Counted from the first letter of the stretch, positions 1 to 5,058 are shown. The stretch: DNA of 5,458 nt from BPIH01 sp042408535 (GCA_042408535.1 JBHORA010000073.1:1-5458); one strand, 5' to 3'. The notes: generated by a model not told the origin, from the letters alone. Translations and numbers: made by a program.

Positions 1-178
1 GCGGGATGTCACTCGCAGGGCGAGTATCCGAGAAGTTCCGTGAGGCCCGGGCCCGATCGGCGGGGTGCCACGCCCAGGGACCGAACCGCTGCCGGCCTCG
101 AGGGCGTCACCCTCGGCGCAGGACGCGAGATCGCTGTGAACCTCCGGGCAGCCGGGGGCGTATGTAGTGGTAGCGAGT

Positions 179-205
179 CGGGTCGGCCGGCACCGGGCCG
201 ACTCG
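179..205. repeat. Strong 10-bp hairpin (inverted repeat)
   Basis: Bases 179-188 pair with 196-205 around a 7-nt loop (189-195). Nine pairs are Watson-Crick and one is G-T (181 with 203). An alternative register pairs 174-181 with 198-205 (8 perfect bp, 16-nt loop). No T-run follows on either strand, so it is not a classical intrinsic terminator. It could be a transcript 3' structure or an operator. Confidence 0.55.
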
Positions 206-213
206 TGGCCGAA

Positions 214-256
214 GGCCGGTCGAAGCGAGGCTCTCTGGAGCACGGGTCGACCGGCC
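214..256. repeat. 10-bp perfect inverted repeat reaching into repeat copy 1
   Basis: GGCCGGTCGA at 214-223 is the exact reverse complement of TCGACCGGCC at 247-256. The 23-nt loop itself holds a small stem, GCTC/GAGC, at 230-233 and 238-241. The right arm is inside the first 37-nt repeat. The second repeat copy has no matching left arm within 34 nt upstream, so only copy 1 can form this structure. Confidence 0.5.
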
Positions 257-268
257 GACGCTTTTCAC
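232..268. repeat. 37-nt direct repeat, copy 1
   Basis: This is the first copy of a 37-nt repeat that begins TCTCTGGAGC and ends GACGCTTTTCAC. It differs from the second copy (303-339) at one base (A242 against G313). The copies are 71 nt apart start to start, leaving a 34-nt spacer at 269-302. The core has overlapping palindromic words (GTCGAC, CGGCCG). In this copy TCGACCGGCC (247-256) also pairs with an upstream inverted repeat at 214-223. The function is unknown: a dispersed intergenic repeat, a pair of protein-binding sites and a minimal CRISPR-like unit are all possible. Confidence 0.85.
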
Positions 269-302
269 AAGCGGGCGAGGAACGCCGACGTGGCCGCCTT
301 CA

Positions 303-339
303 TCTCTGGAGCGCGGGTCGACCGGCCGACGCTTTTCAC
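303..339. repeat. 37-nt direct repeat, copy 2
   Basis: This second copy matches 232-268 at 36 of 37 positions. No third copy is found at the same 71-nt period on either side: the sequence near 374-410 is unrelated, and that near 161-197 shares only a short GGGTCGGCCGG-like word. On the minus strand the repeat begins GTGAAAAGCGTCGG. The near identity in otherwise diverse intergenic DNA suggests recent duplication or selection on the element. Confidence 0.85.
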
Positions 340-375
340 GGCCGACCCCGCCGGGAGTGTCGCCGCCCATCCCGG

Positions 376-408
376 GCCGATCCCGCGCGCGATATCGCAG
401 CCGATCCC
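376..408. repeat. Palindrome flanked by 9-nt direct repeats
   Basis: GCCGATCCC occurs at 376-384 and again at 400-408. Between them, 389-398 is the perfect palindrome GCGATATCGC. The arrangement resembles a protein-binding site, but it lies just downstream of the stop of the leftward S51-type gene rather than upstream of a recognised gene, so a regulatory role is unproven. In DNA this GC-rich, chance short repeats are common. Confidence 0.3.
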
Positions 409-452
409 AGGGCCCAGATCACGCCCGGTCACGCGCCGACGGCCCTCCAGCG

Positions 453-1187
453 TCACGACTCGCCGGGCGCGCCCTCGTCAAAGCGGAAGACGTCGCCGGC
501 CCGGTACCGAGCCCGATGGCGACCTCGCCAGATGGTGACCCGAGCCCGCCCAGCAACCTGCCACGCCCCGTTCCGCCCAACGATGGCCGTGTCCTCGTCG
601 AGACCGACCACGAGACAACCCCGCGGGGCCTGCAGCGCCAGGAGGGCAGCGATCGGCTCCGGCAAGCGATCGTAGTGCGGGAGGACGGCGATGCCCGGGA
701 CGAGCCCCAGAGCACGGTCCCAGGCGAGCGGGAAGAGCAGCCGCCGCCTGAAGCGCGGCTGGCGCCCCGCCAGAACCATCGCCCCGGCCGAACATCCGGC
801 AAGCACCGCCCCCCGAGCGTAGGCGGCGAGAGCCGCTCGCCAGACGGCGCTCCCGGCGAGGATCTGGAGCAGGTAACTCGGTTTGCCCCCTGACAGGTAG
901 ACGAGGTCCGCCTCACCGACGGCTTGCGCGTAGGCCGGATCGTCGGCATCGACGGCATCCCGGACGAGGACAGCTTCGACCTCCGCCCCGAGGGCGCGAA
1001 AGTGAGCGACACCGGCCTCCGCCCAGCGCCGAAACACGAGCGCCCCGTCCGGATACGAGGCGGTCGGCACGATCGCCACCCGCGGGCGACGCGCCCCGGT
1101 CGCCTCGAGGAGACGGCGATCGACGTTCGCCATCCTGGGGAGGAACTCGCCGGCCCCGACGAGGGCCACCGCGCCTGGCATCGCCAT
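453..1187 (-). CDS. Peptidase S51 / cyanophycinase-like protein (class I glutamine amidotransferase-like fold)
   Basis: The protein has 244 residues and is probably cytoplasmic, with no signal peptide or membrane helix. It shows the hallmarks of the S51 serine-peptidase/cyanophycinase group. There is a nucleophile elbow, GCSAG, at 131-135 (Ser133 the likely nucleophile), an LSGGKPSYLL loop at 98-107, PHY at 170-172 (His171 the likely catalytic His), and DEDTAIV at 197-203, a segment typical of cyanophycinase-like proteins. Family members such as dipeptidase E and cyanophycinase hydrolyse peptides or isopeptides containing aspartate. The exact substrate cannot be read from sequence, and the GGKP loop looks no closer to one than the other. 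The length is normal for the group. A second ATG at codon 3 (first base 1181) could be the true start. No Shine-Dalgarno is visible, but a TAGACT hexamer lies just upstream. The gene diverges from the MFS exporter gene. Confidence 0.88.
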   Translation of the reverse strand: MAMPGAVALVGAGEFLPRMANVDRRLLEATGARRPRVAIVPTASYPDGALVFRRWAEAGVAHFRALGAEVEAVLVRDAVDADDPAYAQAVGEADLVYLSGGKPSYLLQILAGSAVWRAALAAYARGAVLAGCSAGAMVLAGRQPRFRRRLLFPLAWDRALGLVPGIAVLPHYDRLPEPIAALLALQAPRGCLVVGLDEDTAIVGRNGAWQVAGRARVTIWRGRHRARYRAGDVFRFDEGAPGES

Positions 1188-1190
1188 CGA

Positions 1191-1196
1191 AGTCTA
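1191..1196 (-). promoter_or_regulatory. Possible -10 element (TAGACT) for the S51-type gene
   Basis: On the minus strand TAGACT fits the bacterial -10 pattern TANNNT. It ends 3 nt before the first ATG (1187) and 9 nt before the second (1181). If used, the transcript would have almost no leader and the codon-3 ATG would be favoured. No convincing -35 box was found, so this is a weak call. Confidence 0.22.
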
Positions 1197-1360
1197 GCGA
1201 GGTGGCGGGGCCGGAGGGCGCGCGACCCCTGACGCCCCAGCCGGATCCGCGCGAGCGCGAGGAACGCCCGGGGAGAAGCGAGCGGCCGAAGTCGGAGTAG
1301 CATTCGGCGACGTCCACGGTGGCGGGGTCCGCCGAGGCACCGACCGGCCGGATGAAGACG

Positions 1361-1369
1361 AAGGGGAGG
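1361..1369 (+). promoter_or_regulatory. Strong Shine-Dalgarno for the leader ORF
   Basis: AAGGGGAGG at 1361-1369 contains GGAGG at 1365-1369, 4 nt before ATG 1374. It is among the best ribosome-site matches in the window. That ATG is out of frame with the exporter, so the site serves the short leader ORF rather than the pump directly. Confidence 0.55.
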
Positions 1370-1373
1370 GACG

Positions 1374-1430
1374 ATGCGCTCGATGACCTTGCAGGACGAA
1401 GGCCGCCGCCGTCGGAGCTCGGGGCGATGA
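1374..1430 (+). CDS. Putative 18-residue leader peptide coupled to the MFS exporter
   Basis: This short ORF encodes MRSMTLQDEGRRRRSSGR. It starts with ATG behind a strong ribosome site (1361-1369), and its TGA stop (1428-1430) overlaps the exporter's ATG (1427-1429) as ATGA, the classical arrangement for translational coupling. It contains four consecutive arginine codons (CGC CGC CGT CGG) shortly before its end. Leader peptides before resistance genes such as erm and cat control the downstream gene by ribosome stalling; a similar role here is inference. It could be chance, because one strong SD plus an ATGA in GC-rich DNA is not decisive. A second in-frame ATG is at 1383. The peptide resembles no family I know. 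Confidence 0.4.
   Translation: MRSMTLQDEGRRRRSSGR
1414..1417 (+). promoter_or_regulatory. Ribosome binding site deciding the exporter start
   Basis: GGAG lies 9 nt before ATG 1427. The in-frame alternatives GTG 1319 and ATG 1352 have no purine-rich site upstream, which supports 1427. The site lies inside the leader ORF, so a ribosome translating the leader would cover it. Confidence 0.55.
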
Positions 1431-3037
1431 CCTCGGTTGGGAGGACCTCGACCGAGGTCGGCCCGAACCGAGGGCTCATTCTCCTCGCCGTCGTCATCGG
1501 ATCGGGAAGCGTTTTCCTCGACACGACGGTCGTCAACGTCGCCCTCGAGTCGATCGGTCGCGACCTGCCGAGCTACGCCGTCGCCCGCCTCGAGGGGCTG
1601 ACGTACGTGACAGGCGGCTACCTCGTCGTCCTCGCCGCCCTCCTCGTCCTCGCCGGTGCCCTCTCGGACTACTACGGTCGCCGCCGCGTCTTCCAGCTCG
1701 GCCTCGTCGGCTTCGGGGCGACCTCCGTCGCCTGCGGCCTGGCGCCGACCCTCGAGCTCCTCGTCCTCGCCCGGCTCGCCCAGGGAGCTGCGGGCGCCTT
1801 TCTCGTCCCCGGCGCCCTCTCCATCATCAGCGCCTGCTTCCAGGGCGAGGAACGCGCCCGGACCATCGCCCTCTGGGCCGCGGCCACCTCCGCCCTCACC
1901 ATCGCCGCCCCCATCCTCGGCGGGCTCGTCGTCCAGACCCTGAGCTGGCGAGCGGCCTTCCTCGTCAACGTTCCCCTCATCGCCCTCGGCTATGCCGCTT
2001 CTCGAGCGATCCCCGAATCGCGGGACGAAGCGGCCTCGGGGCGCTTCGACTGGCTCGGCTCCCTCCTCGTCGCTCTCGCCGTCGGCGGCCTCGCCTATGG
2101 GGCCATTCGAGGACGCGCCCAGGGGTGGGACGATCCAACCTCCGTCGGAGGCCTCGCCCTGGGGCTGGCCGCGAGTCTCGCGACACCAATCGCGATGGCG
2201 ACCCGGGCGCATCCGCTCATCCCGCCGAACCTCCTCCGTCGTCGAAACTTCGCCGTCGTGAACCTCGCCACCTTCATCGTCTACGGCGCGCTCTACGTCA
2301 CCCTCGCCTTCCAGGGCCTCTTCTTCCAAGGCACCCTTGGCTACACACCCCTCGCTGCGGGCCTCATCGCCGTTCCCGTCGACGTCTGCCTCGTGCTCCT
2401 CTCGGCGGGGATCGGTCGGGTCGCCGGTCGGATCGGCGCCCGGCCGTTCCTCGTTGCCGGCCCTCTCCTCATGGCCGCCGGCCTCGTCTGGCTGGCCCGG
2501 ATCCCATCGACCTCGCCTGCCTGGCGGGCCGAGCCGGACGTCGCCGCCACGCTCCTGCCGCCACCGGCGACCCTCGTCGATGTGGCGCCCGGCATGCTCC
2601 TCTTCGGGATCGGCCTCGGCATCCTCGTCGCCCCGTTGACGATCGCCCTCATGGCCTCGGTTCCGGTCGCCAACGCCGGGCTCGCCTCCGCCCTCAACAA
2701 CGCCGTCTCGCGCGCAGGAGCTCCGCTCGTCAGCGCCATCCTCTTCGTCGCCATCACGGCCACCTTCTACCCGGCTCTCTCGACGCGCGTCCCTGGCCTC
2801 GACACCAATGCGCCCGAGGTCCGGACCCTCGTCCAGCCCTTGACCCGGCCCCGCCCCGAGACGCCGCCAGAACTCTTCCGGGCGGCCATGGAGGCCTCGA
2901 CGGACGCCTACCGCCTCGCCATGCTCACCTCGGCTGCGCTCCTCGTCCTCGGCGGGCTCGTCGGCGGGCTCGGCTTCGAACGGCGTCGGAACGGGTCGGC
3001 GGCTGGCGAGGGGATGGAGTCGGCCACGAGCCCGTAG
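1427..3037 (+). CDS. MFS drug exporter, DHA2 (14-helix, EmrB/QacA-type) family
   Basis: This 536-residue inner-membrane protein belongs to the drug:H+ antiporter-2 branch of the major facilitator superfamily. About 14 hydrophobic segments can be counted, roughly at residues 15-40, 58-80, 87-106, 109-134, 144-168, 173-195, 207-229, 239-260, 274-301, 306-334, 338-359, 385-409, 430-451 and 495-518. Diagnostic motifs are LDTTVVNVAL at 31-40 (DHA2 motif in helix 1), GALSDYYGRRR at 77-87 (motif A), RLAQGAAGAFLVP at 116-128 (motif B region) and APILGG...SWRAAFLVNVP at 161-183 (motif C region, helices 5-6). The long loop before the last helix (about 452-494) is usual for DHA2. Members export drugs, dyes or self-made toxic metabolites using the proton gradient; the substrate cannot be predicted. 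The start at 1427 is chosen for its ribosome site and because helix 1 then begins near residue 15. An upstream GTG (1319) would add 36 polar residues. Confidence 0.93.
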   Translation: MTSVGRTSTEVGPNRGLILLAVVIGSGSVFLDTTVVNVALESIGRDLPSYAVARLEGLTYVTGGYLVVLAALLVLAGALSDYYGRRRVFQLGLVGFGATSVACGLAPTLELLVLARLAQGAAGAFLVPGALSIISACFQGEERARTIALWAAATSALTIAAPILGGLVVQTLSWRAAFLVNVPLIALGYAASRAIPESRDEAASGRFDWLGSLLVALAVGGLAYGAIRGRAQGWDDPTSVGGLALGLAASLATPIAMATRAHPLIPPNLLRRRNFAVVNLATFIVYGALYVTLAFQGLFFQGTLGYTPLAAGLIAVPVDVCLVLLSAGIGRVAGRIGARPFLVAGPLLMAAGLVWLARIPSTSPAWRAEPDVAATLLPPPATLVDVAPGMLLFGIGLGILVAPLTIALMASVPVANAGLASALNNAVSRAGAPLVSAILFVAITATFYPALSTRVPGLDTNAPEVRTLVQPLTRPRPETPPELFRAAMEASTDAYRLAMLTSAALLVLGGLVGGLGFERRRNGSAAGEGMESATSP

Positions 3038-3053
3038 ACTCTCGACCGACGCG

Positions 3054-3083
3054 CCCGCTCGCCCTCTCGCCCCCTCGCCCCCC
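3054..3083 (-). repeat. Potential G-quadruplex motif / CTCGCCC(C/T) triplicate
   Basis: The plus strand has C-runs at 3054-3056, 3062-3064, 3070-3074 and 3078-3083 separated by 5, 5 and 3 nt. The minus strand therefore carries four G-runs of at least three with short loops, fitting the canonical G-quadruplex pattern. The tract is built from three 8-nt units, CTCGCCCT, CTCGCCCC and CTCGCCCC, at 3058-3081. It begins 16 nt after the exporter stop codon. Confidence 0.5.
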
Positions 3084-3084
3084 G

Positions 3085-3134
3085 GGGCCGCCACGGCGAA
3101 CGGGCCCCACGGTGACCGGGCCGCCACGGCGACC
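3085..3134 (+). repeat. 17-bp imperfect tandem repeat, three copies
   Basis: The units are GGGCCGCCACGGCGAAC (3085-3101), GGGCCCCACGGTGACC (3102-3117, one base shorter) and GGGCCGCCACGGCGACC (3118-3134). The outer copies differ at one base. A further degenerate unit may start at 3135 (AGGCCGGCCAGGCAC). It may be a small minisatellite made by slippage, or repeated binding sites upstream of the methyltransferase. Confidence 0.6.
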
Positions 3135-3186
3135 AGGCCGGCCAGGCACAGCAGGCGGCCCGAACGGACTACGGCGGCGACGCACG

Positions 3187-3191
3187 AGGAG
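3187..3191 (+). promoter_or_regulatory. Ribosome binding site of the methyltransferase
   Basis: AGGAG lies 7 nt before ATG 3199, a near-ideal Shine-Dalgarno. It fixes this start, although the same frame stays open far upstream, back through the exporter gene. Confidence 0.75.
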
Positions 3192-3198
3192 TCGACCG

Positions 3199-3939
3199 AT
3201 GCACCGCTGGGATGCCCGAACGTACGACCGAATCAGCGACCCCATGGCGAGCTGGGGCGCGGCCATCCTCGACCGCCTCGAACTCCACGGGGACGAGTTC
3301 GTTCTCGACGCCGGCTGCGGCACGGGACGCGTCACGGAGCTTCTCGCCGAACGGCTCCCGGCGGGGCGTGTCGTCGCCCTCGACGCGTCGCCGGCGATGA
3401 TCGCCGAAGCCCGCCGAAGGCTCGCCCGGTTCGGCGGCCGGGTGTACTACCTCGTCGCCGATCTCGGACGCCCCATCCCCCTCGACGAGCCCGTCGATGC
3501 CGTCCTCTCCACGGCGACCTTCCACTGGGTCCCCGATCACGAGGCCCTCTTCGGGAACCTCGCCGCCGTCCTCCGGCCCGGTGGCCGCCTCGTCGCCCAG
3601 TGCGGCGGGGCCGGCAACATCGCCAACGTCCAGGCCGCCCTGGCGACAATCAGCGACGGCTGGCTCGGGCCCGTCCATTTCGAGACCCCGGAGGCGACCG
3701 AGAGACGCCTCGCCGCGGCCGGCTTCAGCAAGATCCGCTGCTGGCTCACGAGGGAGACCGTCCCCTTCGCCGATCGCAGCGCCCTCGAGACCTACCTGCG
3801 GACGGTCATCCTCGGCGCCCACCTCGAGCGCCTTCCGGATGCGGAGCGCGACGGCTTTGTCCGAGCTGTCGCCGACCGCCTGCCATCCCTCGCCATCGAC
3901 TACGTCCGGCTGAACATCGTCGCCGTTCGCGGGTCATGA
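3199..3939 (+). CDS. Class I SAM-dependent methyltransferase (Tam/BioC-like)
   Basis: The protein has 246 residues and is cytoplasmic. A Rossmann-type methyltransferase domain fills the N-terminal part: VLDAGCGTG at 35-43 is the glycine-rich SAM-binding motif I, Asp62 in ALDAS (60-64) would bind the ribose hydroxyls, VADLG at 86-90 is the adenine-side motif, STATFHWVPDH at 104-114 follows strand 4, and LRPGGRL at 125-131 is the usual post-motif turn. The opening MHRWDARTYDRIS and the SPAMIAEAR stretch (64-72) recall trans-aconitate 2-methyltransferase and malonyl-ACP methyltransferase BioC, whose acceptors are carboxylates. The C-terminal 90 residues form the variable cap, and I cannot name the substrate. 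The gene follows the exporter by 161 nt on the same strand, so a joint role in detoxifying or processing a small molecule is possible but unproven. It converges on mobA. Confidence 0.9.
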   Translation: MHRWDARTYDRISDPMASWGAAILDRLELHGDEFVLDAGCGTGRVTELLAERLPAGRVVALDASPAMIAEARRRLARFGGRVYYLVADLGRPIPLDEPVDAVLSTATFHWVPDHEALFGNLAAVLRPGGRLVAQCGGAGNIANVQAALATISDGWLGPVHFETPEATERRLAAAGFSKIRCWLTRETVPFADRSALETYLRTVILGAHLERLPDAERDGFVRAVADRLPSLAIDYVRLNIVAVRGS

Positions 3940-3998
3940 CGAAACGGGCGAGGCCATGCGCACCCCTGGTTCGCTTCCTCCCGCCCGACGCCTCGTCA

Positions 3999-4027
3999 GG
4001 TCGGCCTCGTCAGCGGTCGGCCTCGTC
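3999..4027. repeat. 13-nt near-tandem duplication at the mobA stop codon
   Basis: GGTCGGCCTCGTC occurs at 3999-4011 and 4015-4027, a 16-nt period. The mobA stop (TGA on the minus strand, 4012-4010) falls at the edge of the left copy. Because 16 is not a multiple of three, the second copy is read in another frame and supplies the stop. Confidence 0.5.
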
Positions 4028-4720
4028 CACCTCGGAGGCCACCGCCGCCTCGATGGCCGCCAGGTCGCCCGGGCGGTCGACGTCGAGGAGAGACCGAGCC
4101 CGCGGATCGAACGGCCGCCAATCGGCCTCGGCGATCTCCTGGGTTCGCAGGCTCCGAAAGAGGCCCTGGAGACTTCGTTCGCCGGCGGCGACGAGGTGGC
4201 GGGCGACGGGTAACGTGGCTCCGAGCCGAACCGCGCTCGGGAGCGGCTGCGGCTGGCCGCGACGGAGGAGGACGCAGGCGTCGGCGTCGGACCAGGCGAG
4301 CTCCCGGACGAGACAGCGAAGGAGCTCAGGCTCGAGAACCGGCATGTCGCCCCCGACGAGGAGGACGAGGGGCTCCCGGGCGACCTCCAGGGCCGTCACG
4401 AAGGCGACGAGGGGTCCAGGATACGGCGACGGGTCGCGAACGATCCGGAGCCGGGCACCGGCGAGGCCCGAAGGCTCCGCTGCTTCGGGGCCAACGACGA
4501 CGATCGTTTCGACGGCAACGGACCGCACCGCCGCCACGGCCCGTGCCAAGAGCGAGCGCCCCCCGACCGAGAGGGCGAGCTTGTCGGCCCCGAAGCGCGA
4601 GGACCGGCCCCCCGCGAGAACAACCGCGGTCACGGCGAGCTGATCGATCGCGCGATCGGGGTCGCGGCGTTCGGCGGAAGACGAGGCGGAAGACGAGGCG
4701 GAAGACGAGGCGGAAGACAT
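4010..4720 (-). CDS. mobA: Molybdenum cofactor guanylyltransferase-like NTP transferase (MobA family)
   Basis: This 236-residue protein fits the MobA/MobA-like family, which joins a nucleotide (GMP, or CMP in MocA relatives) to molybdopterin in the cytoplasm. Seen: the N-terminal nucleotide-binding signature LAGGRSSRFGADK (35-47), YPGPLVAFVTALE (100-112, matching the family's GPL segment), GGDMP (123-127, Asp125 the likely metal ligand), QPLPSAVR (158-165), and LLDVDRPGDL (211-220) where many relatives have a DVNTP-type motif. The first 16 residues are a Ser/Ala low-complexity tail encoded by a 12-nt tandem repeat. A GTG at 4633 would give a 207-residue protein starting four residues before LAGG, closer to the usual family length. 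Neither start has a good ribosome site, so the start is uncertain. No other molybdenum-cofactor gene is in view. The sequence alone does not separate MobA from MocA. Confidence 0.85.
   Translation of the reverse strand: MSSASSSASSSASSSAERRDPDRAIDQLAVTAVVLAGGRSSRFGADKLALSVGGRSLLARAVAAVRSVAVETIVVVGPEAAEPSGLAGARLRIVRDPSPYPGPLVAFVTALEVAREPLVLLVGGDMPVLEPELLRCLVRELAWSDADACVLLRRGQPQPLPSAVRLGATLPVARHLVAAGERSLQGLFRSLRTQEIAEADWRPFDPRARSLLDVDRPGDLAAIEAAVASEVDEADR
4645..4658. repeat. Perfect 14-bp palindrome
   Basis: CGATCGCGCGATCG is its own reverse complement. It lies 12 bp upstream of the alternative GTG start of mobA (4633) and inside the longer reading of the gene. If the short start is the true one, it would be in the 5' leader and could be an operator. 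Otherwise it is coding sequence and probably chance. Confidence 0.4.
4674..4718. repeat. 12-nt tandem repeat (about 3.75 copies) at the 5' end of mobA
   Basis: On the plus strand the unit GCGGAAGACGAG recurs perfectly with a 12-nt period. On the minus strand it reads TCT TCC GCC TCG directly after the ATG, encoding Ser-Ser-Ala-Ser repeats at residues 2-16. Twelve is a multiple of three, so copy-number changes would keep the frame. It is a candidate variable-number repeat. Confidence 0.85.
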
Positions 4721-4836
4721 CGGCGGATCGGCCTCAGCGATGGACCGCGGGATGAACCGCGGGGACGGGCGACGGCTCCCCTGATCGTACCCCCACGGCG
4801 GTCGCTCCCTGGAGGCCGGAGACCGTCGACCTCGCC
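4721..4836. other. Spacer between DUF2277 gene and mobA
   Basis: The 116 nt contain a short direct repeat around ACCGCGGG (two copies near 4745-4765) but no convincing promoter or terminator. The two flanking genes share the minus strand, so co-transcription from upstream of the DUF2277 gene is plausible. The mobA frame is open through this spacer, but no start codon with a ribosome site is seen in it. Confidence 0.35.
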
Positions 4837-5052
4837 TCAGCCGCGCCCACCGGGCGGCGAGCCGAGGGTCTCGAGGAGTCGGGCCGTGGCGGCAGCGACG
4901 TCCACCACCGCCATCTCGAAGGCGACCGCCGTCCGGCGCGACGGGACACGGATCCCGCTCACCTTGCGAACGTACTGCCGGGCCGCCGCTTCGACGTCCT
5001 CGACCGTCAGGGCCGCCCCCAGCCGGCGGAGGGGCTTGATGTTTCGACACAT
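4837..5052 (-). CDS. DUF2277 domain protein
   Basis: This small protein has 71 residues. It opens with MCRNIKPL, the hallmark N-terminus of DUF2277, and continues with the conserved middle AARQYVRKVSGIRVPS (23-38) and the helical VDVAAATARLLETL (50-63). Length and residue order fit the family, whose function is unknown to me. The strictly placed Cys2 next to Arg3 and Asn4 suggests an N-terminal functional site, for instance after Met removal; this is inference. Where most relatives I recall have an aromatic/acidic stretch after MCRNIK, this protein has RRLGAA. The minus-strand leader has no close Shine-Dalgarno (a GGAG lies 14 nt away), but a TACCGT hexamer sits 6 nt before the ATG. The gene precedes mobA on the same strand and diverges from the tryptophanase-type gene. 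Confidence 0.9.
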   Translation of the reverse strand: MCRNIKPLRRLGAALTVEDVEAAARQYVRKVSGIRVPSRRTAVAFEMAVVDVAAATARLLETLGSPPGGRG

Positions 5053-5058
5053 GGCGAT

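Larger units (their letters stand above)
1..452. other. Gene-free left flank with repeats and hairpins
   Basis: I find no convincing protein gene here. Frames stay open because of GC richness, but their translations are Arg/Pro/Gly-rich and resemble no family I know. One frame entering from the left edge stops at TGA 41-43 after 13 codons (RDVTRRASIREVP). It could be the tail of a gene starting outside the window, but that cannot be shown. A 53-codon frame starting at ATG 6-8 and ending at TAG 165-167 is also possible but unsupported. The stretch does hold two 37-nt direct repeats, two hairpins and a palindrome, listed separately. It lies downstream of the S51-type gene, so it may contain that gene's 3' untranslated region. 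I see no tRNA or rRNA signature. Confidence 0.6.
1188..1373. other. Divergent intergenic region (S51-type gene / efflux operon)
   Basis: About 190 nt separate the S51-type start from the leader ORF before the exporter, so promoters for both directions should lie here. A rightward TAGCAT hexamer at 1298-1303 matches four of six -10 consensus bases but has no good -35. The exporter frame is open through part of this stretch (GTG 1319, ATG 1352), but neither of those codons has a ribosome site, so I treat the stretch as untranslated. No clear repressor operator (long dyad) is visible. Confidence 0.5.
3038..3198. other. Repeat-rich spacer between exporter and methyltransferase genes
   Basis: This spacer holds an 8-bp triplicate C-rich tract, a 17-bp imperfect tandem triplicate and the methyltransferase ribosome site. 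GGGGCC (3084-3089) can pair with GGCCCC (3103-3108) around a 13-nt loop, but no T-run follows, so it is not an intrinsic terminator. No clear promoter is seen, so the two genes may share a transcript. Confidence 0.5.

Noticed and set aside
232..339. Formal CRISPR array call
   Set aside because: There are only two repeats and one spacer, no cas genes or leader, and no further copy at the same period. Listed as repeats instead.
40..675. A 211-codon plus-strand frame at the left
   Set aside because: It is Arg-rich without motifs and runs opposite the well-supported S51-type gene.
3084..3108. Rho-independent terminator after the exporter
   Set aside because: A 6-bp GC stem is possible, but there is no T-run and the stem overlaps the tandem repeat.
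419..3127. A 902-codon open frame on the minus strand across the S51-type and exporter genes
   Set aside because: Its product is a Gly/Glu/Asp/Arg-rich composition with no domain, and it lies opposite two genes with clear family motifs. It follows from the scarcity of A/T in third positions.
2125..3198. Upstream open extension of the methyltransferase frame
   Set aside because: It is Arg/Pro-rich, overlaps the exporter gene in another frame, and the strong ribosome site at 3187-3191 fixes the start at 3199.
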